Part shown: positions 8,929 to 17,498 of the stretch, piece by piece
Layout of the letters: each line of letters starts with the position of its first letter
Numbering within the stretch: the first letter of the stretch is position 1
Assembly (NCBI GenBank): GCA_041648175.1
Contig: JBAZPO010000018.1
Coordinates: forward strand, 1-64,000
Direction: 5' to 3'
DNA length: 64,000 nt
DNA from: Desulfobaccales bacterium
GTDB taxonomy: Bacteria > Desulfobacterota > Desulfobaccia > Desulfobaccales > 0-14-0-80-60-11
Notes under the pieces: generated by a model
Databases searched by the model: none
The model's input: only the letters and a program-made list of their open reading frames with translations
What the model was told of the DNA's origin: nothing
Translations under genes and position numbers: made by a program

Positions 8929-9701
8929 GCGGCAAGACGATCAACCTCACCCTGAAGGTCTGGCGGCAGCAGGGGGCAACCGCCCCGGGTCGACTCGAAA
9001 GCTATAAGGCTGAGAATATTCCCACCGACGCGTCATTTCTGGAGATGCTGGACATAGTCAATGAGCGCCTCACTCTTACGGGTAAAGAGCCCATCGCTTT
9101 CGACCACGATTGCCGGGAGGGCATCTGCGGCATGTGCGGCACGGTGGTCAACGGCCGGCCCCATGGCCCGGAGAAAGAAACCACTCTGTGCCAGCTCCAC
9201 ATGCGCCACTTCAAAGACGGCGACACCGTGGTCGTCGAGCCCTTCCGGGCCCGGGCCTATCCCATCATCAAAGACCTGGTAGTGGACCGCAGCGCCCTGG
9301 ATCAAATCATTGCGGCGGGCGGCTTCATTTCAGTCATCACCGGTCAGGCCCCTGAGGCCAACACCTTGCCGGTCCCCAAGGAAAGTGCCGACCTGGCCAT
9401 GGACGCGGCCGCCTGTATCGGCTGCGGCGCCTGCGTCGCGGCCTGCCCCAATGCCGCGGCCATGCTCTTTACCAGCGCCAAGATTTCCCAGTTTGCGTTG
9501 CTGCCGCATGGGCGCCCGGAAGCCGCTAAACGGGCCCTGGCCATGTTGGCCCAGATGGACGCGCAGGGGTTTGGCAACTGCACCAACCATAAGGAATGCG
9601 AAGTGGAGTGCCCCAAAGGCATTTCCATCAGCAATATTGCTCGCCTGAACCGGGAATGGCTCAAAGCCGCGTTCCTGTCCAAGGAGAAAATTCCCGCTTA
9701 A
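8925..9701 (+). CDS. sdhB: Succinate dehydrogenase/fumarate reductase iron-sulfur subunit
   Basis: 258 residues. Cluster ligands are all visible: [2Fe-2S] Cys63/68/71/89 (CREGICGMC and TTLC), [4Fe-4S] Cys164/167/170/174 (CIGCGACVAAC), and the remaining cysteines Cys219/225/229 (CTNHKECEVEC) for the second and third clusters. It carries electrons between SdhA flavin and the SdhC heme/quinone site. Start is GTG overlapping the sdhA stop by four bases, so translation is coupled. It ends the operon; a repeat-bearing intergenic region follows. Confidence 0.95.
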   Translation: MSGKTINLTLKVWRQQGATAPGRLESYKAENIPTDASFLEMLDIVNERLTLTGKEPIAFDHDCREGICGMCGTVVNGRPHGPEKETTLCQLHMRHFKDGDTVVVEPFRARAYPIIKDLVVDRSALDQIIAAGGFISVITGQAPEANTLPVPKESADLAMDAAACIGCGACVAACPNAAAMLFTSAKISQFALLPHGRPEAAKRALAMLAQMDAQGFGNCTNHKECEVECPKGISISNIARLNREWLKAAFLSKEKIPA

Positions 9702-9720
9702 TATTTCTAAAAACCCAGGT

Positions 9721-9770
9721 GGCGGGCCTCTGTGCCCGCCACATTGGTAGCACAGGCTTTCCAGCCTGTG
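9721..9770. repeat. REP-like palindromes after sdhB
   Basis: GGCGGGC-CTCTGT-GCCCGCC (9721-9740) is followed by a stem CACAGGCT-TTCC-AGCCTGTG (9751-9770). The 27-bp stretch 9744-9770 is repeated exactly at 20506-20532. The 306-bp gap between sdhB and the malic enzyme holds no gene. The hairpins may also act as a terminator or mRNA 3' stabiliser for sdhCAB. Confidence 0.65.
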
Positions 9771-10007
9771 TAGGTGAGCCCACCTTACTTTTCCCCAAGC
9801 TTTTTCCCGATCACGGGCGCTGATCGCGGGCAACTGCGTAACAGAACCATGCCGGCTTATCCGCCCAAGCCCTGCCTCCTTAAAAACCCGGTCATCCATT
9901 TCATGACTCCTCAAGGGCTTGAATCGGCCCATAAAAGTATCTATTTAATATAAAGATGTCCTTGCTTCGACTCTAAGAGCCGAATCCACCGAATGCCGGG
10001 GGTGATT

Positions 10008-11795
10008 ATGTACAAGGTGAGCCTGGAAGGAGACGACACGGTTGTCCGCATCAGGCGCGAGTTGATGGGCCAGGATACCGTATCCAGGTTCCTGGATTTA
10101 ATTAACCTGGCCGCGGTGATGGAGAACAGCAGGTTTGCCGACGCCAAAGAAAAGATCCTGGCCCGCATGCTGGGCTTCCCCACCGGGGTGGATGTGCTGC
10201 GCGATCCGGTCCTCAATAAAGACGCGGCGTTTTCGGAAGAGGAGCGGGAGATCTTAGGCCTCCGCGGGCTTCTGCCCGCCCGGGTCCAAACCATGGAAGA
10301 GCAGGTGATGCGGACCCTGGAGAATTTCCGCAAAAAGCCCACGGATATCGAAAAGTATATCTTTATGATCGGCCTCCAAAACCGTAACCGGACCCTGTTC
10401 TACCGGGTGGTTTTGGACAACATCGAAGAGATGATGCCCATCATCTATACGCCGACCGTAGGCCAGGCCTGTCTGGAATACGGTCATATTTTTCGCCGGC
10501 CCCGGGGGATCTTTATTTCGGCGAAGGATCGGGGGCGCATGCCGGAACTCCTGCGCAACTGGGCGTATAAAGATATCCGCATCATTGTGGTCACTGACGG
10601 CGAGCGCATCCTCGGTCTGGGAGACCTGGGCGCAGACGGCATGGGCATTCCCGTGGGCAAGCTGGCGCTCTACTCCGCCTGCGCCGGTATCCACCCTTCC
10701 CACAGCCTCCCGATTACGCTCGACGTGGGCACCGAAAACGAAGATTTGCTGAACGACCCCTTATACATCGGACTCAAACAACGGCGTCTGCGCGGTGCGG
10801 CCTACGATGATTTTATCGAGGAATTCATTGTGGCCGTCGCCGAAGTCTTTCCACGCACCTTGGTGCAGTTTGAAGATTTCGGCAACCTCAATGCCTTCCG
10901 GCTCTTGGAGCGCTATCGGGAACGCCTCTGCGCCTTCAATGACGACATCCAGGGCACCGCGGCGGTGGCCCTGGCCGGATTGTATTCAGCCTTACGGATC
11001 AAAAGCGGTAAGCTCCAGGATCAAAAATTCCTGATCGTGGGGGCAGGTGAGGCCGGAACCGGGATTGGCGAACTGACCGTGGCCGCTTTGATGGATGAAG
11101 GCTTAAGCGTTGCCCAGGCCCGGGAGCGCTGCTGGTTTGTGGACTCCAAAGGCCTGGTGGTCAAAAGCCGCAGCGACCTGACTGGCCGCAAACTCCGCTA
11201 TGCCCATGACCACGAGTTCATCTTTGATTTGGCGGCCGTGGTGGAAGCCCTGAAACCCACCGCCATTATTGGCGTTACTGGGAAGCACGGTCTCTTTGCG
11301 CACCCGGTCCTGGAAGCCATGGGTAAGATTAATGACCGACCTATTATCTTCCCCCTGTCCAACCCCACCTCCAAGGCCGAATGCTCCGCCGAGGAAGCCT
11401 ATAGCGCCACAGGGGGAAGGGCGATTTTTGCCAGCGGCAGCCCCTTTGCCCCCGTTGTCCTTGAGGGCAAGACCTTGGTGCCGGGACAGGGGAACAACGT
11501 CTATATTTTCCCGGGGGTGGGGTTGGGCGTGATCGCGTCCGGGGCCCGACACGTCATTGATGAGATGTTTTTTGCCGCGGCCAAGGCCCTGGCCGCACAA
11601 ATATCGGCAGACGACCTGGAGCAAGGGCGGGTCTATCCACCCCTGGCCCGGATCCGGGAGGTCGCGGCCGCCGTCGCTGCCGCGGTAGCCGGAGTAGCCT
11701 ACCAGCACAACCTGGCCACCAAGCCCCGGCCCGACGATATTTTGGCCGCGATCAAGGCCCTAATGTATGAGCCGCAGTATCGCAGTTATGTTTAG
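10008..11795 (+). CDS. NAD-dependent malic enzyme
   Basis: 595 residues; oxidative decarboxylation of malate to pyruvate. Motifs include IIYTPTVGQACLEYGHI, GLGDLGADGMGIPVGKLALY, the metal-site FEDFGNLNAF, FNDDIQGTAAV and the NAD-binding loop LIVGAGEAGTGIGEL. This is the large MaeA/SfcA-type enzyme. About 65 N-terminal residues precede the usual start of the malic domain and look like a small regulatory appendage; their fold is not recognised. ATG 10008 was chosen because GGGGGTG lies just upstream; an in-frame ATG at 9993 has no ribosome site. With Sdh and fumarase in this window it completes a route from succinate to pyruvate. Confidence 0.94.
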   Translation: MYKVSLEGDDTVVRIRRELMGQDTVSRFLDLINLAAVMENSRFADAKEKILARMLGFPTGVDVLRDPVLNKDAAFSEEEREILGLRGLLPARVQTMEEQVMRTLENFRKKPTDIEKYIFMIGLQNRNRTLFYRVVLDNIEEMMPIIYTPTVGQACLEYGHIFRRPRGIFISAKDRGRMPELLRNWAYKDIRIIVVTDGERILGLGDLGADGMGIPVGKLALYSACAGIHPSHSLPITLDVGTENEDLLNDPLYIGLKQRRLRGAAYDDFIEEFIVAVAEVFPRTLVQFEDFGNLNAFRLLERYRERLCAFNDDIQGTAAVALAGLYSALRIKSGKLQDQKFLIVGAGEAGTGIGELTVAALMDEGLSVAQARERCWFVDSKGLVVKSRSDLTGRKLRYAHDHEFIFDLAAVVEALKPTAIIGVTGKHGLFAHPVLEAMGKINDRPIIFPLSNPTSKAECSAEEAYSATGGRAIFASGSPFAPVVLEGKTLVPGQGNNVYIFPGVGLGVIASGARHVIDEMFFAAAKALAAQISADDLEQGRVYPPLARIREVAAAVAAAVAGVAYQHNLATKPRPDDILAAIKALMYEPQYRSYV

Positions 11796-11961
11796 GTTAC
11801 TCCGGTTCCGAAAAAAGATCGTTATGCAATGCACTCTCTTGCCACTATCAATTAGTCCTAATTATACCAGATAAGTTATTTATATGATCTTCATATAGGA
11901 AACACGACAGGGCTGATTGGATTGTGAATAAATAGCAGTGATCGAATATTTGAAAAGTGAA

Positions 11962-12579
11962 TTAGGGGTTCTGTTTTAGCCACTCAGAAACTAACAAAGC
12001 ATAATCATTAAATATCAAATTATCCGGTTCAAGCTTTAGAACTGAACATAAATCTGGCAACTCGGTTATAAAAAGTTGATAGCGTGATCGTATCGCGGCC
12101 CCACCTGGTATGGTTGATCGTCCTGATGAATTCCGTAGCCAGTCTCTTATGATTGGAATGACCATGTATCGGTCATTGTTATGAGATTTTACGTCCTGAC
12201 CACTTATGTCAGAAATAAATGCCTGATAACGATACATTTCTCGGTCTAATATTAAACATATCTTGGATTTATCCTTTTTAGATCCATATTTTTTTGCACC
12301 CATAAAAAGTCCCAGCTCAAGAGGCATGTTGAATCTTGGTAAATTGGATATAGTATCTAACTCTGTTCTTGAAATATCATGAATACCAAACTTACATTCG
12401 GAAATGATCCTTGCAATTTCCTGAATCCGTACTTCTCCTCCATCGCCAAGTTCCAGGGCACAACGAGGAATATAGCCACAATCGAATATAGCAAATAAAA
12501 TTGCATAGAAAATTTCCCTATATTCCTTGTCAAACGGGCAATTTATAAAAACATTACGCGTATATTCCTGAGCACCCAT
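11962..12579 (-). CDS. TIR-like/Rossmannoid putative nucleotide-processing protein
   Basis: 205 residues, not assigned to a named family with certainty. Conserved-looking blocks: NVFINCPFDKEY (strand plus loop, 9-20), an alpha-helical stretch ending IFDCGYIPRCALE, IISECKFGIHDISR (58-71) and FNMPLELGLFMGAK (83-96). The last block, with Glu88, resembles the catalytic Glu region of TIR, SLOG-like and nucleoside deoxyribosyltransferase-like Rossmannoid proteins. No transmembrane segment or signal peptide. Base composition is much lower in GC than in the flanking metabolic genes, and intergenic DNA on both sides is AT-rich, consistent with horizontal gain. It lies 13 bp downstream of a Lys-rich repeat protein and is probably co-transcribed with it. 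A role in defence or stress signalling is inference. Confidence 0.6.
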   Translation of the reverse strand: MGAQEYTRNVFINCPFDKEYREIFYAILFAIFDCGYIPRCALELGDGGEVRIQEIARIISECKFGIHDISRTELDTISNLPRFNMPLELGLFMGAKKYGSKKDKSKICLILDREMYRYQAFISDISGQDVKSHNNDRYMVIPIIRDWLRNSSGRSTIPGGAAIRSRYQLFITELPDLCSVLKLEPDNLIFNDYALLVSEWLKQNP

Positions 12580-12592
12580 AGCTGTGTTTTCT

Positions 12593-12928
12593 TTATTTCT
12601 TTGTTGAACGCTTGTGAGAAACTAAAGTTACCGCCTTAGCTACGTCAGATTTTTTCACAGAGCCAGATTTGGGGGGAGATTTCACGTCACGTTTTTTTTG
12701 AGAGAGGGCGCTTCCTGCAGCGGTTTTTGAAGAACTACTAGTACGTTTATCTTTCAAGACTTGCGATGCTGCTGTAGCAGCCTTTTCTGATGTTGTTTTT
12801 TTGGGAGCTTTAGTTTGCGACAAGGCGCTTCCAGCCGCAGTCTTCGATTTGGGCCCTGTTTTTTTGCTACTCAGAGTCTCGGATGCCTTGTTCGCAGCTT
12901 CCTTGCCAGTGACCTTCGATTTCGGCAT
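12593..12928 (-). CDS. Lys/Ser/Ala-rich repeat protein, partner of TIR-like gene
   Basis: 111 residues, strongly basic and low complexity. SKTAAGSALSQ occurs twice (28-38 and 67-77), each preceded by an Ala-rich helix-like segment (EAANKASETL, EKAATAASQVL), so the protein is built of about 39-residue repeats plus a partial third unit (SDVAKAVTLVSHK). No hydrophobic segment. The ATG at 12928 has AAGGAG seven bases upstream; a TTG six codons earlier is less likely. Function unknown; a nucleic-acid-binding or scaffold role fits the charge, and tight linkage to the next gene suggests a two-gene module. Confidence 0.65.
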   Translation of the reverse strand: MPKSKVTGKEAANKASETLSSKKTGPKSKTAAGSALSQTKAPKKTTSEKAATAASQVLKDKRTSSSSKTAAGSALSQKKRDVKSPPKSGSVKKSDVAKAVTLVSHKRSTKK

Positions 12929-13145
12929 TTTTCTTCTCCTTGCCAAAGGGAATTACATTTATTTTACCATATTCTTCCATATTATTGCTAAATTACAAAA
13001 ATTGTGACAAAAAATCAAAAAGCATAGCCCCTTTCGGAGAATAAAATTATAACTTGCTACTATCAGGTAATTATGAATAAATCAAATTAGTTGAATATAT
13101 GACCTGCATATCCTACGCACGGATTTGTTGGGAAATCTGCCCACA

Positions 13146-14693
13146 TTACAGCCTCTCAGAAACCGTTTTCATTTCCAGGAAGAGCCGCAGGTAATCCGGG
13201 CCGCCGGCTTTGGCGTTGGAGCCCGACATCTTGAAGCCGCCGAAGGGCTGGACCCCCACCAGGGCCCCGGTGATCTTCCGGTTCAGATAAAGATTGCCCA
13301 CGTTGAATTCCCGCTTGGCCCGCTCCAACCGATCCCGGCTCCGGCTGAAGAGCCCACCCGTCAGGCCGTATTCGGTGCCGTTAAAGATGCGCACTGCGTC
13401 TTCGAAATTCTCAGCTTTGATAACTGCCAGCACCGGCCCAAAGATTTCCCGCTGGGCCAGTCGCGCCGTTGGAGGCACATCGGCAAAAACCGTGGGCTCC
13501 AGATAATAACCGCCGTCACGGTCAAGAGACTTGCCGCCGCTTACCAGCCTCCCCTGCCCTCGCCCCTGCTCCATTTCGCTTAAGATCATCTTCTGCTGGG
13601 CCTCGGAAATCACAGCGCCAAGCGGATAGTTCTCCTCCGCCGGTCCCACCCGGATGTCTTGCACCGCGGCCACCAGCCGCTCAAGGACCTCATCGTAAAC
13701 TTCCGCCACCACAATGAGACGCGACGCCGCGGAGCACTTCTGCCCTTGAAAACCAAAGGCGCTTTTGATCACCTCCGGAATCGCGGCATCGAGGTCGGCG
13801 GTCTCATCGATCACCACCGCATCTTTGCCGCCCAATTCGGTGTAGACTCGCTTGAGCCACTCCTGACCCGGATGAATCTGCGCCGCCCGAACCGCGATCC
13901 GCACCCCCACTTCCCGAGAACCGGTGAAGTTGATAAAGCGGGTCCGCACGTGGTCCACCAGGTAATCCCCTACGTCGCTCCCCAGGCCCGGCAAGAAATT
14001 AATAACACCGGGGGGAAGCCCGGCGGACTCCACGACCTGCATAAAGATCGCGCCGATCACGGGGGTATAGGACGAAGGCTTGATCACTACGGTATTGCCC
14101 GCGGCTACCGGTCCGGCGGCCATCCCCACGAGAATGGCCAGGGGGAAGTTCCAGGGCGGCAGGACCACCCCTGCTCCCAGGGGTTGCAGCCAAGACTGGT
14201 TGATCTCACCAGGGAAGGGATAAATCGGCAAGGGCTTGGCGAATTCCAGAGCCTGACGGGCGTAGTACTCACAGAAATCGATGGCTTCGGCCACATCGGC
14301 ATCAGCCTCGGCCCAGTTTTTGGAGGCCTCCAGGGTTTCCCAGGCGGCCAATACCAATTTACGCCGGCGCAGCTCTTGAGCCAGCTTGATCAGGACGGCG
14401 GCCCGGTCCTCAGCCGACCGCCTGGCCCAAGCCGGAAAAGCCTGCCAGGCCGCATCTAGTGCCCGGTCGACGTGAAGCGAGGCGGCTGCGGCCACGGAGC
14501 CCACGATCTCCGCAGGACTGGCCGGATTGAGGCTCATGATCCGCTGGCCGGCATCCACCCTTTCACCAGCAATGATGAGAGGCCAATGGCTGCCCAACTG
14601 CCGGCGCACCTTGGCCAGCGCCTCCCGATAGGCCGCAATGTTGGCGGGATCACTGAAATCGCTCAGGGGCTCGTTGGAAAATGGCGGGAACAT
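13146..14693 (-). CDS. 1-pyrroline-5-carboxylate dehydrogenase (L-glutamate semialdehyde dehydrogenase)
   Basis: 515-residue aldehyde dehydrogenase of the PruA/RocA type. It oxidises P5C/glutamate semialdehyde to glutamate with NAD. Visible: WNFPLAI, GNTVVIKPSSYTP, FTGSREVG, general base Glu286 (TELGGKDAV) and nucleophile Cys320 (FGFQGQKCSAASR), then EIFGPVLAV. AGAGGA lies eight bases before the ATG. It is the last gene of a minus-strand group but is separated from the FAD oxidoreductase by 177 bp containing repeats, so it may have its own promoter. Confidence 0.92.
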   Translation of the reverse strand: MFPPFSNEPLSDFSDPANIAAYREALAKVRRQLGSHWPLIIAGERVDAGQRIMSLNPASPAEIVGSVAAAASLHVDRALDAAWQAFPAWARRSAEDRAAVLIKLAQELRRRKLVLAAWETLEASKNWAEADADVAEAIDFCEYYARQALEFAKPLPIYPFPGEINQSWLQPLGAGVVLPPWNFPLAILVGMAAGPVAAGNTVVIKPSSYTPVIGAIFMQVVESAGLPPGVINFLPGLGSDVGDYLVDHVRTRFINFTGSREVGVRIAVRAAQIHPGQEWLKRVYTELGGKDAVVIDETADLDAAIPEVIKSAFGFQGQKCSAASRLIVVAEVYDEVLERLVAAVQDIRVGPAEENYPLGAVISEAQQKMILSEMEQGRGQGRLVSGGKSLDRDGGYYLEPTVFADVPPTARLAQREIFGPVLAVIKAENFEDAVRIFNGTEYGLTGGLFSRSRDRLERAKREFNVGNLYLNRKITGALVGVQPFGGFKMSGSNAKAGGPDYLRLFLEMKTVSERL

Positions 14694-14747
14694 AGCGGAT
14701 TCCTCTGATGGCTACAGGCTAATAGTTTGCGAATGGCTCTCTTAATA

Positions 14748-14834
14748 TCCCCATAAATCCCCTCTGACAAAGGGAGATTTAAAAAGCATTCCTTACTGTT
14801 CCCCCCTTTACCAAAGGGGGTTAGGGGGGATTTT
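14748..14834. repeat. Inverted C-rich intergenic repeat pair
   Basis: Two related palindromic units, AAATCCCCTCTGACAAAGGG... (14755 on) and a second built on CCCCCCTTTACCAAAGGGGG (14801-14820), sit in the gap between the FAD oxidoreductase and P5C dehydrogenase genes. This type of TTTRNCAAAGGGGG palindrome is a common dispersed bacterial intergenic repeat; it is distinct from the other families in this window. Confidence 0.55.
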
Positions 14835-14870
14835 GGAGCAAACGCTCAAGAACTTAAAGGTGGCCCGGGC

Positions 14871-16073
14871 TCAAATAATCAACTCCTCCGGAACCAGCCT
14901 TCGGTTGGCGAGTCCCAGGTCGGCGACCGGGAAATCGCGACCATCGCCAAGCCCCACCCGGTCCTGGCCGAAGTACAGGCCCGCGGCGATTCTCCCCAGT
15001 GCATCGGCCTTCATGATGCCGCTACCACTGTCGCCCCCGACGACGATAGCCCCCCCGACCCGGTCCACCACCGGGTGGCTGTCAGCCAGATGGTCGGCAT
15101 AGTGCCCGGCCCAGGAGTACTGCGGCACGACATCTTGGAAACAGGGAAAATACGGCTCTACCTGGGGCCGGACCCGCCCCTGGAAAAAGTCCCGCTCCGC
15201 CGCCGGAGGCTCCTCCAGGCCCGGAGGTTGGTCTTCATTGGCAAAACCCAAGATAAAGGAGCCCGTGCTCGGCCGCAGATAAGCGCCACCGGGCATGATG
15301 GTGAAAGGCAGCAGGTTATGAGCGTTAAAACCTTCGGCGTGGAGAAGCCGCTGCAACGCGCCCTCTTTGGCGGCCACCGCGAACAACTGCCGCTTCCTCG
15401 GAACCACCGGAACCTTAAGCCCGGCCAGACTCATAGTCAGACTTATCCACGCACCGGTGGCGACTACCACGGTTCCATAAATGATTTCGCCATCTCTCGC
15501 CTTAACCCCGAGCATCCGGCCCTCGCCGTTGGTGGCAAATCCAGTAACTTCGGTGCCAAACGCAAAGTTGCCCCCTAATGCCGATATCCGTTTCTCGTAA
15601 AATCGGCACAAGAGATTGGGATTCAGGATGCCGCAATTTCGGCCCAGGATACCTTGGGCAATTGCCCCGATCCGCATTTCCGGCAGACGCCGGTGAAGCT
15701 CGTTAGGCTCCAGGGTCTCAAACTTCACCCCGGCCTGGACCATGGCGTCCAAGACCGCCTGGGATTCCCGCATCTGGTCCGCCGTCTTGAGCCACAGATA
15801 GCCAATCCGCCTGAGCCCGATATCGGCGTCTTTCTGGACTTGTTCATAAAACGCGATACTGCCCTGGCTGAGAGCGCGGTTCAGCGGTGAGGAGAACATA
15901 TCGCGATAGGCTGCAGCGCTTCTGGTGGTATTGCCCTGCCCCGGCCCCTGCAACCGGTCGATGACCAGGAGGTCGAGGTTACCGTCGCCTTTAAGAATAT
16001 GATAGGCGCTGGCCAGGCCCAGGATTCCCGCTCCGACAATTATGACCCGGGGCCTGCCGGCCGTATCAGACAT
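14871..16073 (-). CDS. FAD-dependent oxidoreductase (DAO family; sarcosine/proline oxidase-like)
   Basis: 400 residues. N-terminal dinucleotide-binding motif VIIVGAGILGLASAYHIL, the FAD-contacting RSAAAYRDMF segment, and a C-terminal GGDSGSGIMKADALGRIAAG block are typical of the DAO superfamily (glycine/sarcosine oxidase beta, hydroxyproline or proline dehydrogenase beta). The substrate cannot be read from sequence. Between fumarase and P5C dehydrogenase, an imino-acid such as proline is an attractive guess. ATG 16073 overlaps the fumarase stop by eight bases; longer in-frame starts would overlap by 47 bp. Confidence 0.8.
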   Translation of the reverse strand: MSDTAGRPRVIIVGAGILGLASAYHILKGDGNLDLLVIDRLQGPGQGNTTRSAAAYRDMFSSPLNRALSQGSIAFYEQVQKDADIGLRRIGYLWLKTADQMRESQAVLDAMVQAGVKFETLEPNELHRRLPEMRIGAIAQGILGRNCGILNPNLLCRFYEKRISALGGNFAFGTEVTGFATNGEGRMLGVKARDGEIIYGTVVVATGAWISLTMSLAGLKVPVVPRKRQLFAVAAKEGALQRLLHAEGFNAHNLLPFTIMPGGAYLRPSTGSFILGFANEDQPPGLEEPPAAERDFFQGRVRPQVEPYFPCFQDVVPQYSWAGHYADHLADSHPVVDRVGGAIVVGGDSGSGIMKADALGRIAAGLYFGQDRVGLGDGRDFPVADLGLANRRLVPEELII

Positions 16074-17472
16074 CGGGATAGGCCATCTTGTAAGGATCGA
16101 CCAGTCGATCAAACTCTTCCGCGGAAATATAGCCGAGCCTCAAGGCCGCTTCCTTGAGCGTCAGCCCCTCATCTTTGGCCAGATGGGCAATTTGCGCCGC
16201 CCGGTCATAGCCGATGGCCGGGGACAGGGCCGTAACCAGCATCAGGGAGCGGTGCAGATAGGCGTCGATCTGCTCGTAATTGGGTTTCAGGCCAACCACC
16301 AGAAAGTCGTTGAAGTTATGGCAACTGTCGGCCAGAATCTTGATGGACTGGATCACATTAAAAATTAGCAGCGGTTTGTAGACGTTCAGCTCCAGGTAGC
16401 CTCCGGCCCCGCCGAACGTCACCGCGGCATCGTAACCCATGACTTGCACGGCCACCATGGCCAAGGCCTCGCACTGGGTGGGGTTGATCTTGCCGGGCAT
16501 AATCGAAGACCCCGGCTCATTGGCAGGCAGATGCAGTTCATTCAGTCCGGCTCTCGGACCGCTTGCCAGCAGCCGGATGTCATTGGCAATCTTGTAAAGG
16601 GACACCGCCAGGGTCTTCAACACGGAGCTGGCCATGATGAGGGCATCGTGGGCGCCGAGCGCAGTAAACTTATTGGGCGCTGGCACTAAAGGCAGACCGG
16701 TGAGGTCGGCAAGGTGCTGGATCGCCAAATCCCCGAAGCCCTTGGGGGCATGGAGACCCGTACCCACCGCAGTCCCGCCCAGGGGCAGCCGGTACAGCCC
16801 GGGCAAAGCCAGCCGGATGCTCTCCAGGTGGTTGTCCAGCAGACCCACATAGCCGGAAAATTCCTGGCCCAAAGTCAGGGGCACGGCATCCATCAGGTGG
16901 GTCCGCCCGATCTTGACGAGTTCCGCCCAGCTCTGCGCTTTCTCGTCCAGGGCATCTCGCAACTTCTGGACCTTAGGAATCAGGCGCGCCTGAAGCGCCG
17001 TAGCTGCGGCAACATACATGGCCGCCGGGAACACGTCGTTGGTGGATTGCGACATATTGACGTGATCATTGGGGTGAATAGGGTCTTTACTTCCCAAGAC
17101 CCCGCCCGCCAGCTCGATGGCCCGGTTGCCGATCACTTCATTGACGTTCATGTTACACTGGGTGCCGCTCCCGGAGATCCAGACATGGATCGGGAAATTG
17201 CCCTCCAGCTTGCCCTCTATGACTTCCTCGGCAGCCCGCAGAATGAACCCGGCTTTATCATGCGGCAGTTTGCCCAGTTCATAATTAGCCAGGGCCGCGG
17301 CCTTCTTAATTACGGCCAGGGCACTGATCACCTCCTGCGGCATCACGTCATCGCCGATGCTAAAGTAGGTGATCGCCCTCTGGGTTTGCGCGCCCCAATA
17401 GCGGTTCGCCGGTACCTCAATTTCTCCCAGGCTGTCACTTTCCCGTCTCGTTTTCTCCTCTTCAGGACCCAT
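16066..17472 (-). CDS. fumC: Fumarate hydratase class II
   Basis: 468 residues; hydrates fumarate to L-malate. Signatures: SGSGTQCNMNVNEVIGNRA, HPNDHVNMSQSTND, catalytic-loop GSSIMPGKINPTQCEA (Ser322 region) and His192 in GRTHLMDA. The KINPTQCEA ending and overall sequence favour fumarase over aspartase, which usually has KVNPVIPE. GGAG lies eight bases before the ATG. It is 26 bp downstream of the acetolactate-synthase-like gene and overlaps the FAD oxidoreductase, indicating one operon. An iron-free fumarase alongside sdhCAB is consistent with a complete C4 branch. Confidence 0.94.
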   Translation of the reverse strand: MGPEEEKTRRESDSLGEIEVPANRYWGAQTQRAITYFSIGDDVMPQEVISALAVIKKAAALANYELGKLPHDKAGFILRAAEEVIEGKLEGNFPIHVWISGSGTQCNMNVNEVIGNRAIELAGGVLGSKDPIHPNDHVNMSQSTNDVFPAAMYVAAATALQARLIPKVQKLRDALDEKAQSWAELVKIGRTHLMDAVPLTLGQEFSGYVGLLDNHLESIRLALPGLYRLPLGGTAVGTGLHAPKGFGDLAIQHLADLTGLPLVPAPNKFTALGAHDALIMASSVLKTLAVSLYKIANDIRLLASGPRAGLNELHLPANEPGSSIMPGKINPTQCEALAMVAVQVMGYDAAVTFGGAGGYLELNVYKPLLIFNVIQSIKILADSCHNFNDFLVVGLKPNYEQIDAYLHRSLMLVTALSPAIGYDRAAQIAHLAKDEGLTLKEAALRLGYISAEEFDRLVDPYKMAYPDV

Positions 17473-17498
17473 GCGGCTTTCTCCGTCAAAGTTGGCAA

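Noticed and set aside
16066..17472. Aspartate ammonia-lyase instead of fumarase
   Set aside because: GKINPTQCEA and SGSGTQCNMN favour fumarase; aspartase usually shows KVNPVIPE.
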